Source: Rhabdornis inornatus
Taxonomy: Eukaryota; Chordata; Aves; Passeriformes; Rhabdornithidae
Assembly: GCA_013397075.1 (NCBI GenBank)
Contig: VWZS01010874.1
Location: 1,485,327-1,549,326, forward strand
Reading direction: 5' to 3'
DNA length: 64,000 nucleotides
The notes under the pieces were generated by a model that worked only from the letters and a program-made list of their open reading frames with translations, was not told the DNA's origin and did not search any database. Positions 13,374 to 26,200 of this stretch are shown in pieces; the first letter of the stretch is position 1; the number at the start of each line of letters is the position of its first letter. Position numbers and translations under genes: made by a program.

Positions 13374-15039
13374 CTGAAACCGACGCTACCCTGAATCAAC
13401 TGGGGTGAGTGAGCAGTTTTTGAAAAGCTATACCTGGCAGACAAAAGCATTCTGCCTTTTGGCAGCTCTCTTTCCCTTTCCTGTCCCCGAGCTCACCCTG
13501 AAGCAGAATGAGGTGTTACCCTGTAAAAAAGAATAAATGCTATATGCAGGAAGAGTGTTTCTCTTCCCTCTTGCCTTATCCAAATGTGTCCTGCTCTTGT
13601 CTGTCCTATAGCTATTGCATCACATCCAGCCTCGACTTATCCTCTAAATCTTGCCAGAATCTACATTTTGCTCTTCAACTAAAATTAATGACCACACCTA
13701 TTCATCCTTCTGACATGTCTGTTCTCATTACTCCTTCATCCTTTGACCCTTTCTGATGTCATTACCATACTAATATCTTTTACCTTGTGTGTCTTCAGCG
13801 ATGGGAGCCGTTATTTCACATGACAGTACAGAGCAGTACTAGAGAGTCAAACATTTTCTAATGGCTCACTAATATTTTTCTTCATTTCTTTCCCATGACA
13901 GGCCACAGAAATATAGAGGAGTTACACCAGTATTTCAAAAAAGTCTCAGCAAAACTCTTTTATCTAATAGCTATGGTTTTATTTCACAATCTAGGCTACA
14001 TTTCAGTGAAAAGAGAAAGTCAGTAGCAAGTTAAAAAGGACAATAAACAAGATTTATTATAAGCAATATGCCAATAATTATGTTATTACTGCATACAGTT
14101 TTCAGTGCCATGCCTTCCCAGTTTGTTTCCTTCAGCATTTTGGGACAGCTTAGACAGTTATCAGAAACTCATGTCACTGCTCCTCTGTTTTCCTTTTTAA
14201 ATTCGGATACATAATATTTGTGTTGCAGCTCTCACTAGAGGTTTCTTGGTTCTTTTAAACACTTCACTTGGAGATTTAAAATTGAATGAAGCACATATTC
14301 CTATAGGTCTTTCATTTTGTAAACATTTTCTTCTTCAAACAAAAATCTGCATTCTGGGTCATATTTGGAGATTTGTAATGTCTCTTTAATGGATTGTAAA
14401 ACCAAAGGGATCATTACGATAATCTATTTTAAATTAACTTCTGTTTAAACAATAGTACATTTTTCAAAAAGATATTCAGGGGGGAAAATACATTCTGATG
14501 CTAGATAAATTGTTCTGGTAATCAATTACCCTGACTTTTAAAACAGTGTGGTTTTTTAAAGTCTGTATTTGTTTAGCTCCAGCTTCCATGCACAAGATAC
14601 TGTTAATCCTTTTAGTGATGTGTTCAGACATATTCAGAATTGTGAAACAGGTATTTTATGTAGATATTGATGACTGCATCAATTCACCTATAAACCCACT
14701 CTTAGATAAATTGTATAGATTAATTTTCTTAAATCACAGGTTATTGGAATTTCTCTTCAACAGGCTTAGAATCATTCTTTTGTTCCTCTCTGAACCTTTT
14801 ATCTTTCTTTTTTTTTTCTTCAGGTTTTTTTTCTTCGTGTGAGCAAACAAGATCTGGACAGAGAATGCTAGCAATTATCTCAGTCATGCCATGAACTCAT
14901 CTCCCTCCTGCTTGACATTCACTGCTTACCCATTCAAAGCTAATGTTTTTCTCTCAGCCATTATATTGCACAGGGAGCTCACATTCACACACTACCTATC
15001 ACAAACTCTAAATCTTCATCACTATCACTGTATTTCAAG
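13374..15039. other. Non-coding DNA, possible very old LINE text
   Basis: No gene is recognised. The pyrimidine-rich stretch at about 13,540-13,790 reads a little like the body of an L2-type LINE, but I cannot anchor it on a diagnostic motif. A T-rich tract occurs at about 14,805-14,835. The remainder looks like unique DNA. Confidence 0.4.
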
Positions 15040-15400
15040 GGTACTTTTCTGCTATTCTGTACATGTGACTGGATTTTTTTGTTCCCAGGCATATGACTTT
15101 GTATTTGTCTGTATTAAAATGCATATTGTTCAGATGAGCTCACCTTATGAAATTATGCAAATCCAGAACACAGAAATGATCTCTTCTGTCATTATTTACC
15201 ACTCCACTAATTTTTATGTCACCTGCAATATTTACTAGCAGAGATTTTGTATTTTCCGCCAGATTAGTGCTAAAGAATAACTAACATTAGGCCAAGAACA
15301 GATTACTGCAATAGGATGCAGATTTTCAACCACAGTATTTTGAAACCCATCTACTAAATACATCTTTCAGCCAAAGCATAAAATGGTTTGGAATGAGCTC
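15040..15400 (-). mobile_element. Ancient CR1-clade relic
   Basis: The plus strand shows, in the correct order, several phrases characteristic of old CR1 copies read in antisense. They are TTGTTCCCAGGCATATGACTT, GTCTGTATTAAAATGCATAT (about 15,080-15,130), ATTATTTACCACTCCACTAA (about 15,190), the ACCTGCAATATTTACTAGCAG block, and GGCCAAGAACAGATTACTGC (about 15,290). These are the hallmarks of copies abundant in turtles and crocodilians and rarer and more eroded in birds. No frame is conserved. The element is fragmentary at both ends and far more diverged than the CR1 copies with intact tails elsewhere in the window. The assignment is from memory of the family, not from an alignment. Confidence 0.7.
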
Positions 15401-18400
15401 TATATACTCCATAAAATGGTAGGGAAAGGTTAAGCTGTTTTAAACAATAAAAATCCAGCTGACCAGGCAATAGATTGCAAGCTATTGTTGCCATCTAATA
15501 ACATTTTAGACTATCCAGTCATAAAGTTTGAATATCATCATGGGAATAAAGACAAAACCACATTGTGCAGCTAGAAGAAATCTAATCCCTTAGAAATAAT
15601 GCAAGACAGCTTTCTCCTTCAAATGCACCAATCTGAGTAGCTCTATGATAAATGTGACATGGTAATACCCAGTTAAAAATCTTTTTAAATCCTATTTATT
15701 GGGTAGAGAGAGGCATCTGCCTACTTTGACCCCAAAATTCAAGCAAAACTTGGAGAGAGTTTTCACTCTGGAAGGGATACACAAAGGCAGCACCACATGT
15801 GCATCTCCCATCTCAAGAATGGCCTAACATATATGGTAGCATCACAATAACCTAATTCTGTCCTTTCTTTTTCTTAGTCAGCACAGCACACAGTAATCTC
15901 ACATAAGCCTGCATCTTGCAAGTTATGCAGGGTTTTGGCAGAACTGTCACTTCCCTTACAATACAATGCATTGGGGCTTGTGTTCATTATTAAAGAAATA
16001 GCATTTGTCCAGGATTAGTCATTCCAATGCAACACTTTAATTTTTGGTGATGTATCTGGGTCATATATCGTTATCTGATATACAACAAAACTGTATATTT
16101 ATCTAATCTTGTCGTAGGAGGGATAAAATTATTGAGATATCAGAATAACTCTTAGAAACTGTGTTTCTTCTGGCTTGGACACAACTATTTAGTAAGAAAA
16201 ATCAGTTGAAAAAAATAATTGCCAGAAGTTTTTTACAGATTTCAGAACTGCTTGCCTAGAAAGTCCTCTATTTCCACTCCTCCAGCCTTTCAGGCTGAGT
16301 CTTATCTTACTATCCAAGAAAGTCAAATACCCTGGACCCTTATTGCCTTCTATTTTCATCACTTTAAATGGAAAAATAAATATTATTTCCCTTTTTGGCT
16401 TTTCAGCAATTTAGTCAAATAGCTGTGGTCTGTCTTGCTTGTTACTATGATCCACATGCCACAATCCAGACAAATCAATCTGCTCCCATGGTACTGTTAC
16501 AAGAGAGGTCACAACTTGCTCTTTGTCTTAGTCATCTGCATTGATGTAAGACCTGTCATAATGCATTTTAAATGGGGATTGAGGATCTAAGCCTTTGTGC
16601 CTTAACACCATAGTTTTGTTCACAGACTCCTGAAGTCTTAAGAGGTTAGATATATGCAATATTTCTTCCCTCTTCTATTTTTACTTGGTGTTACAGGATT
16701 CAGCCAGTAATCTATATGCTAAAAGGGGAAATACAGAATTTGTAACAGCTCTTTCCTTTCCATATAATGTACATCTAAAGAAAATTGGTATCATGAATAA
16801 AAACATTTGAAATATGACTTGAGAGTCTCCTGCTCTTAAATATTACAGACTTTCTTACTGCCAATAACACGACATAGGTATTTAAGTATTCTTCAACTTT
16901 ACAAGCTATTACTATCTTAAATATTTTTGCTTAAGGCCTAATATATGTTTTAAAAACTCCAGCATGTGCAAACCATTTTATAGCCCAGAGCTTCATGGAA
17001 GCAATAGAAGCTTAAAGGTAATAAGTCTCATCTATTTTATGAAGGGGGAGAACTACCTTGACACGCTCGCATTTTGCAGGTACTAGGGTTTCCAGGTGCA
17101 AACAGAATTAGACAGATGGGGTGGCACTGTTAAGAAATCTAGCTGAGTTTAGTCACATGAATTGCATTTTCTAAAAGGGGAAACATAAAATCACTCTTTC
17201 ATTATCCTTGCATCTGACAAAATGCATTATCATATGCTTTTGCTTGAACAGTGTAAAGACCGTTCAAAACAGATACAATTGCAAATCAGGAAAGATCACA
17301 CTTATGTGGAGCCCTGACAACGTGATCTCATCAAGCTAGAACTTGAAATTGCAAGTGTCACTTCAGATAAGATCAGAGAACATTTCCTGTCCCAATGATG
17401 TGACATTATCAGGTTTGAGACTGTAGCAAAGGCACATGCACAATTTTGTGAACTAACAAGGCAGATTGAGAACACACTGGTTGGCAGGATATTTTAGATC
17501 CTGAGATTGCCTTGAGCTGGGCATAATTACAGCTCATTTTTTGCACATGGGAGAGCCATCTCGAAGACGAAAAGAGCAGGGTATTCACCGAGGAAAGAAA
17601 AATGTTGATCTTTCAATTAGCATAAGTTCAAACATCTGAACTGTGTTTCACAGTGTACAGACAGCTTTTAATGAAAAAAGCCATTTTCTGTAAGGCAACT
17701 CTTCGGTGGGTGTGCTTCCATTTGTATGGGAATCATACAGAATTCTACTTTTAACTGTTATATATTTAAGCTTACTTGCAAGAAAACCCCCAAACAAACA
17801 AACAAACAAATAAACCCCTGCTGCTATTAAACTACTTAAAAGCCCACCCTTAAGATAGGTCATTACGAATTTACTAGCAGGATTTTCTGTTCATTTCAAC
17901 TTCTCAACTATGAAATAAACACACTGTTCACAGCCATAAAGTAAGGAGGGCAAGGAAGCCAGCTAGATTCTTGTTTCTCTGCCTATTTTTGTCACTGTTT
18001 AGAGCTTAATAGACAGGTACTAGGAAGGTGGGTACCAGGCCAAAAGGTTTCATGCATTAAAAGCAGGGGAAGATGCTGGAGGTCGCATAAGAATCAGTAA
18101 ACTGAAAATGTTTCCCAGCACTTATAATCTCAAAGTCATTAAATGTCTCTCATGATGTGGAAATTTCTTAGCACCTACAATTTACTTTTAATTGAACCAT
18201 TGATAAAATACTGCTTGTTCAGGAAGATTCACTTTTTGGATTTAAATGTCTTTCATGGCTTTAACTCTGGCACATGGCTAAAGATCCCTGGAAGTCAAGG
18301 CTTGGGAACATCTCCACTCTGTTGTAGCCATAGGAGTAGAATATACACATTGGCATTTCCATGATGGAAGACACAAAGTCTATAAAGTCTATCATGGTGA

Positions 18401-21400
18401 AGCAGCTGGAGGAGACAGAACTGTGAAATGCTTTTCCCTCAAACCTATAAATAAATGTACTTAGGAATAAAACATTATTTTATCGAGCATATACATGGTC
18501 TCCTCAGAAACCATGTGATTTCATGTAGCATGGGCTGCAGCATTTGAAATACTAATTCCATGGGCAGAAGTTTACAGTAGGTTATTTTACCCGATGTATG
18601 CATGGAATGTGATACCAAAACAATTTTAAAATTAACATTTAAATGGAAAGCATCCAATCCCCCATAAAACCAGTACTTTTTCCCAGTAACTCCCCAGCAT
18701 ATTAAGACCACAATGATTGACAACTTCCTATATAATGTTTGACAAAACAGAAAACTACTTCAGTGCATAACTAAAAAACCATGGTGAATCTGTTTTAACA
18801 TCATAGCTCTTGTTTCAGCTCCTCATTTTTGCACAAATGTTCACATCAGATGAAGAAAAAGAAAACCACCATGCATTCTTCATATTCACAAACTTTCTTG
18901 CATTGATTAACACAACATTTTATGAGACCTGAAAGAACAAAGTTAAATGAACAAGAAGTGAAAACTTATGATGGATGTGTCCCTCCTAGCATTTAGATCT
19001 TTTCCACTTGATTAAAAATTCCTAGTTCCTCTTCACTGAATTGTTTAGTTTTTTAGCAGTCTCTGTCCTGATTAAAACAAATTAGCATCAAAGATCCCCA
19101 GCTGAATGAGGAATCATTAATTGAGAAACATGCAATGCTCCTTAATTACCTTAGAACAGTCAGAGAACAAATAATCTTGGGTTTCAAAGGGGTTTGCACG
19201 CACTGTGCACCGTGGGCTTATTCTCTGTGTCTGCTGGAATAAAAGTAGACTTGCCTATGCCATTGAGGGATATCAGTACAAGCCTCAGTAAACACATTGT
19301 AGATTGTTTATCTAAAGTGGAGAAAAAACATAGTGAGGCAATGGCTGACTGGAAGAGATAGATGTTTCCATTTATTATGTTGGCCATAGCTTTGATTTGC
19401 TTTGCATATTCCAACATTGACTGGGAAAAAATGAAAGCTGCTCATTATTGATACAAATGGAAGTAACGTGAGAGTGCTTTGCTCAGAAGCACCTAACAAA
19501 ATGTCAGACATGGAGGTGCAGAGGGTAACCATGCACTTTGAAACAGCAGGGAAAAAAGGCAAAAAAAACGGCATAGAAGCTGGCTCAAAAGGAATCTAAG
19601 GATTATTTGCTATGCCTCGGTCACTTGTTCCTTGTTACACAGCTCTTCTGATTGTGGTTTTATTAAGCTGTGACTCAGGTCAGTTAGTGCCAGCCTTCAC
19701 AGGAGGAGTAACTGACTTTTTTAAGGGCACAATATACTTACTAATATGAATATCTTAACATTTGTTTTGCTTCACCAGCTCATAGAAGAAATCCTGCAGG
19801 AAAATGTCACTCAATGGCACTGAGTGTACTCCTGGAGTGGGGCTGTTATTTACATTGCTTTGGTGCTAAGGGTAATCCAGCAAGTGTTACTAAGCTCAAA
19901 ACTGGACAGGAAAACAAAATGCTGTGCAGAGCTACCTGAGCTTGCTGTGAACAAGCTGGCTTGTCCCAGTGCCAGGCTCCTGTGCTCTCTCATGGAGCAG
20001 AGCTTACTGCAGAGCAGTAAGCTATTAGCAGGGGTGCAGACAGTGCTGATGCAGCTATGCCCTCCTGGTACCCAGACTAACTCACCTAGAATTAGCTGGA
20101 GAGATTTGCACCATACTACTGATGCTATGTAAGGGTATCCTCACAGTCAAAGGGAAAACAAAAAGCAAAGAGAAACAAAACCCTGATGCAATGGAATATA
20201 TTTGCAGCTGACATAACAACACAATCCCAGTAAATATAAACACCATAGTAATAAATTTTAAAGATGAGTCCCTACACCACAGGAAAGGTTTGGGCTTGCT
20301 GCCAGTTTCTATAAATCTGTGCCATTACCCTGGATTTTACAATGGCTTTTTTTCTGATATGGATACATCAGAAGAGCAATTTTAAGATCAAGTAAAGAAC
20401 TTGATCTAAATATCACATCCTGCCGTTAGTAGTCTAGAACCTTAGGGGCAGGGGTGACACATCCAGCCACTTATGCTAAAACCACTTTGCTTGATCTCTT
20501 TCCAGTCCACAGCCATGAAATTTCTGTTTAATTGGAAGCCTGAAGGTCTCAGAGATTTCACTGGGGCTTATTCTTCTCCCTGATAAGGATAGTATCCACT
20601 CATAAAGCACAAACCCCTTTAGCTATTCGATGTAAAACTAGAAAGGAAGGGAAAGCTGGAAAACTCCTGAAGCCTTTAGAAGACATCATACTCTTTATGC
20701 AGAGAGACATTTTACATATTTGCAAGTAAGACCACTCACCTTGAGCAAAACGAATACTTCTGTAGCAGAGATCCATATACATACATTTATGGGTCTGTGT
20801 TTGTGTGTGAGCACAAACGTACCATTTGGAGTAAATATGAGGTAGATTAGTACTTTATTTTGTCTCTTCTCCTGTGTATATCACACTCCTAACAGCCAAG
20901 GGAGAAATCAGAAAGCTGAATATCCTGTTGTTCCCTGGTTTAACTTTTACTTATTTAGAATTTAGTGCTGCTGGTTTTGTTGTTGAAGTTATAATCTTAA
21001 TGGGTACATCTACTGATGCCCTTCCTGCTGGCCTTCATTTTTAGAGACTATAAATTAAACAAGTTGATATTCCCAGACAGCAAAGCTATTGCTTGCACAT
21101 TGCACTGTCACAGGAACACAATAAAGAAACCTTTGCAATCCTATGTTGTTTGCCATCAAAGCAAGGCTTTGCAAAGCAGGCAAAAGACACCCAGGCCTCA
21201 AAGCACTCCTTTTGGGTTGGTAATTCTTATAAAAAAAGGCAGGTTGTTGTAGCAGAAGATTGAACAATGACAAGGCAAATGGCAAGTTCTGAGAGCTTCA
21301 ATTTTAAACTACCATTAAGCTGCACAATTTTAAAGGCCTTTTTTGAAAAACTGATTAGTTTATTAAACAAACTAAATGATAGCATAGTCTACCATTAGTA

Positions 21401-22469
21401 AGTCCAGTGTCTTAGTCATGAAGAGAACATAAAGTTGTATGTTTTCCTTTTTATGGGACTGAGAGAGGCACAGGGAGAGGCAGTCTCGTTAAGTAATAAA
21501 AGAGCACCTTTACAATAATATGAATCATTGGCTTAAAATATTTACATTTCTCAAACATTCCCCTCTAATCCTCCAAATATTGCAGAAAACAACTCCCAGG
21601 TCTATTGCATCACAGAAATTAGGCAATGACTTAGCACACAAGCTCTAGCTAGAGTTGCTTGGACCTTGGCATAAAACAGTACCTTGGACACATATTTGAC
21701 TCTTAAAGCTCTGCTGACTGTAAAAACCTGGGCAGGCTAAAGGAATGGGGTCATGTTAAAGCAGTATTACTTGGAATTCAAGGCTTTTTCATCATAAAGA
21801 GGAACAAATTCTTAGAAAACACTTGACTAAATCTTGGGAGGGCAGATAATAGAGAGGTCTAAGGAAAGGATGGACCCTGAGGTCATGGAACATTTTGAGT
21901 GCATATGGTACAAGAAAAGCCCCCAAAATGGGAACAGCTGGCTGGATATTTAAACTGTAAATGTCTCTACAGGAGAGAGCCTTGCCCCAGCAGAGACAAA
22001 CATATATTCTACAAGTAAAACTTACACATTCTGAGCAATCAGAGAAACTCTGAATAGCAGCTAAGGACAGGTTTAAAGCTTTGGAAGATTTCTATTTGAA
22101 GTGTGCAGATGATGGTAAGTGTAAGACGATTGGAGATGCTTTAGCAGAACTGCTGAAGAAACCAACAGTATACTCCCAAGAGGAAAGATCAAAGATTTTG
22201 GAAAGGAATTAGGATCAGAATGTGGCAAGGACTGCATGCCTTCAGAACCTGGATTAGGTTCATGATGAGATTGAATCAAAAGCAAATGCCATAAGACAAA
22301 GCCAGTTCAGAACATTTGAAGGGCACGGTGGAGAGGATGGGGCAGAGAAGGAACATTAATGCCCAAGAAGAAAGCAGAATATTCACCTGGAGGAAAGAAC
22401 ATCATTCTTTTGCCTATCTGATGAACAATGAAAATCCTTTCTTTTCAAAGAAGAAAGTTACAAAGGGAT
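15401..22469. other. Unique non-coding DNA with one AAAC microsatellite
   Basis: No gene or LINE fragment is recognisable over 7 kb. An (AAAC)n tract with a terminal AAAT unit lies at 17,791-17,815. A minus-strand frame across it (17,648-17,863) looks like a membrane segment only because the repeat encodes valine, phenylalanine and leucine. The last 500 bases (about 21,900-22,470) may already belong to the decayed LINE that follows, but I find no motif to prove it. Confidence 0.5.
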
Positions 22470-23290
22470 GGACCTGAGCTGTTTGTGGAGCTCAGCTCTG
22501 AAGGGATCCAAGAGGCAATTACAAGCCTTTGGGAAGAACTTGGCACCATGTGTTGACAGGGTTGCCATTAAATTATTAAAAGCAGAAGGAGGTAAACAAA
22601 GCCAAGGGCTGTTCAGAATAATTCTGTTGATTTCAGATAGCTGAAAAAGTTTCAGAACCATGGAAGGTGGTTTTAAGAAATGCAATGTAAAAGCCAATGG
22701 AGAGAGTGCCTGTGTTTTTCTGAAAACCTAAAAAGCTTTCTCAGAAGGGTTTACAGTTTTGGGGGGTTGCTTTTATGACATTTTTGTTTGTTTATTTGTT
22801 TTTAATAAAGCAGTAACATTTCAGTAATACCAATTTGAATTCTGGAAAAAGAATTCTCTCAAATATTAAACAATCATGATATATTTGAAGATATATAACA
22901 CTACAGTCAGAATGAATATACACACTTCTAGATTTTAAGAAATCTTACACCACTATATTGTAGCCTTTGAACCACATTGGAGGAATTTATAAGTCCATAA
23001 GACATTTTTTAACAGGCACAGTCACAATTTGCAATGAAGAAGATGGAGCATGAAGAAGGTGTAAAATCTCTGGCCCATTTAATATAAATGAGGGATTAAG
23101 GCATGGAAATGCATTATCCCTGATATTCTTCAACATGGTTAAAATGTTACATTCACTGACATTTTCAGACTACAGTGGACAAAATAGTGGAGCACCTTTG
23201 AGATCCTATGGTCTGGGCAACTGAGAATGAAGCAGAAGGTGCTGAATGAAAAATGCCTCCCTGAAGAAGAAAAACAAAGAAGAAATCATA
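22470..23290 (+). mobile_element. Decayed LINE reverse transcriptase, non-CR1 motif type
   Basis: This is a broken reverse-transcriptase coding region of a non-LTR retrotransposon. At 22,512-22,529 the frame reads EAITSL. After a one-base shift it continues at 22,531 with GKNLAPCVDRVAIKLLKAEGG, which matches the LINE block KN-APG-DGI-ELLKAGG that precedes the catalytic core. A stop follows at 22,642, then a FRTMEGG stretch in the place of the usual PExW block. About 140 codons later, at 23,075-23,134, comes PFNINEGLRHGNALSLIFFN. This is the RT box GxRQGxxLSPxLFN with Q to H and P to L changes. The spacing between the two blocks fits an RT domain, but the stretch between them is too eroded to read, and the YADD region is not legible. 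CR1 and L2 carry GVPQGS-LGP at this box, so the element is probably of another clade such as RTE-like. No 3' end is identified. Confidence 0.62.
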
Positions 23291-26200
23291 TAGAATCAGA
23301 TATCTACTAAGCCCAAATAATAAAAAATACCAGTAAATTTAATATACTAGTAAAAAATTTACCAAGAAAAGGAAAATGACATTGAAAAGCAGAATCAAGA
23401 GCAAATTCTTTGACCATTGTTATATGAAAAGTCACATAGTTTGAATATCTGCCAGCAAATAATTTGGTTTGCTTGCTGTTTTTTTAAATCGTGTCTCAAG
23501 TTGTGGTATAAAAATGAACACCTAGCACTATGAAATGAACCTGATATTAAATAACTTAGTAACTAAAATATACTCAGCACTCTTAACAGTGACTGATATT
23601 TTTAGATCAGTAAAGCGCTCTGAGTACTCTCTATACATTAATTAATTAAATATTCCCATGCTATTAGTAGGGGTAATTATATCATGCCTAAGTATTCACT
23701 TAGGAAACTTTTTGGCCATATTTCCACCACCTTTTTAGAAGTAGAAACAAAATTACCTGTATTAATATATTTAAAAGATTTTTATACCTGGCCATTTGGC
23801 TCTTAGTGCTATGGGAAGGGATGGGGAAGAGGAGGCTTGCAGGAGTATTGACAAATTTCATGTCTGAGAGGAAGCTTTAGGAAACAGACTATTTGTGTAG
23901 AGTTCTTTAAAGAAAACATCCATGCTGGTTATCCTAAACATTGTGTTCCAAAACTAGGTTTATTTTTTCTCAGTTGTATTTTATAACTGAATGTCTTAAG
24001 AGACCATCAGGGCTTCACATGAAAAAATAAATTTTACTTCATGTTAATCCCTAAAAGTCATAATAAAATGACTTTTAAAAAATACTGACCTTAGAATAAC
24101 TGTTAAAAAGACACAGACCCTCAGGAGAATAAGATGTTTCTAAAATCTTTTAGGCCTTGTGTAATTGTAGAGCTCCATCTTTTTTCTTGCTCCTTGTCTA
24201 GTGAGAGGTCTTTGAGAAAAAGGCATTTGCTAAAATTGGAAAATAGCATAGCTAAGCATTGTTTAGATAATATCATAGAAACAATTATTGTTAAATGAGT
24301 AGCAATTCTGTCAAAATTCATATTCTTTCTGAATTATTAACTCTGATCTTAGCATGTAAGAACTGCTACAGGAAAATATCCTAGAAAAGGAAGAATACAA
24401 AAGGTCAGGAGATGCCTCACCTTCTGCATGCAGTCTTGGACATGCTGAAAATACTGCTACCCAGTTGATAATAATTGATAACAAGTGATAGTTGAAAACA
24501 TTTTCTGTACAGTGTTTCAAGCACACTTCTATATCCCCATTCAGAAGACAAACACATTTAAGATTTAATTTCTGTAGAAATCTGTTATTATGTACATAAA
24601 TAGTCACTGAGTTAGCCCTCATTTTATTCAATATATTATGTGAGGAAACTGAGAGAATGTTCTGATTTAGGTCAGCTGTGAAACCAATTACATAATCCAT
24701 TAAATATATATATATATAGATATACACATATAGGCACACACACATACATACCCACATATGTTTTAAAAATAATTGTTTGGTTTTCCCATTGGTCCTACTC
24801 TTGCTTTCTCATTTTAGAAAAAGGCAGCTTTTAACACATCAGCAAGGGCACAGAAATGTTGTTTCAAGACACAGACATGACCAAGCCTGGGGTAATATTA
24901 GTCCCTTTTCAGCCTCACAATAAATTTCAGAGTGACCCTAGAATTCCAACTGTATGTATAAGAGGATGATTTTCCAAATCAGAATTACCTGCAGCCATAG
25001 AAATGGCCACATGTGGCCATATAGGCAGTCATATAGAAATATAAACAAGCCTTACGAAAGTAAAATTGCATTAAATAAGGAAAAGCTGAAAAAAACATAT
25101 GTATGGCCCTGAGTTATACAAGCCCAAATGCTGCAAGGACTTTTTTTGCCATCTTTGTCCTTTGTTGTTAGTATTTAATGAGGAAGTACAACTGAAGACA
25201 GCATGAGAAGTTCTGACCACCTGCAGACATCACTGGGCTGGTTATTATCTATTACAAGCACCTAAAAGAGCCTTGGATATTCCATACTTTATTCTAGATC
25301 TGAAATAAGTATCAGTAAACTTCAGTTTTTCAGGTAATGCTGCACCTTACAGAGTGGAAAAAATACAGTTAATTCATTTAAGTTTCCCGAGTAATGTCAA
25401 ACATTCTGAACAGGACAACTTTGCTTATAAAAAAGAGGGATTGTAAATTACCTTTTACAGAGACTTCTTCTTTATTGTCAAGAAACCTTTCAGATGCTTT
25501 TTAAAAAACTGGTAATGAAATTAGGTACATAATGATTTTATATTTTATATGAATACTAGGAAAGTTATTATGCATGAAGATTGAACATCTGTTTAAGTGA
25601 TCCCAAACTAAAATTCTTACCATCAGGATTCCAGCCTCTACAGTGAATTATTTAGAAAACAATTATTGCTCCAGATTTTACACATAACAAATTCCACACT
25701 CCAATCTGAAATTGTCAAAATATTTTTGATTTGGGAAGATGAGAGGAAACTCTATGTATAAAAAGAGCAGTCAGCTATGAAAATTCTCAAATCAGATGAA
25801 TTAAAATGTTCCTTAATGGTATATGCATGCCTTAACATGTCAAGAATTTGACCTTTTTTATTAAATAATTTTAAGTGGCAACATACAGATAACTGGTATT
25901 TTTGGTGGTTTTTTTTTTTGATACAGGTAAATAAATATTTCATCACATTTCATAGGAATGTAATGAATGGAAGCAAATATTCTGAAGTGTGCAAATTCGA
26001 TTTAAGTAGTTTCAGGATTTTATACAAATATAGAAACACAAAGAGGAACTGAAGCACTAAACCCATGTTACCATGGACAGGCTATCTCATATTTGGAACA
26101 GTAATTTGTAGCACTGGATCTCCCTCAGCAGAATCCATGGACTGAGGAGGGGGAGGTTGAATCCTGACAATCAGAACTTCACTGGGGCTTACTTACCAGA

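Noticed and set aside
13540..13790. Pyrimidine-rich text resembling an L2 LINE body
   Set aside because: No diagnostic protein or tail motif could be read; similarity may be base composition.
17648..17863. Frame resembling a membrane protein segment
   Set aside because: The hydrophobic part is translation of the AAAC/GTTT microsatellite.
24311..24757. 148-codon minus-strand frame
   Set aside because: Its N-terminal part is the translated CA/TA microsatellite and the rest has no family motif.
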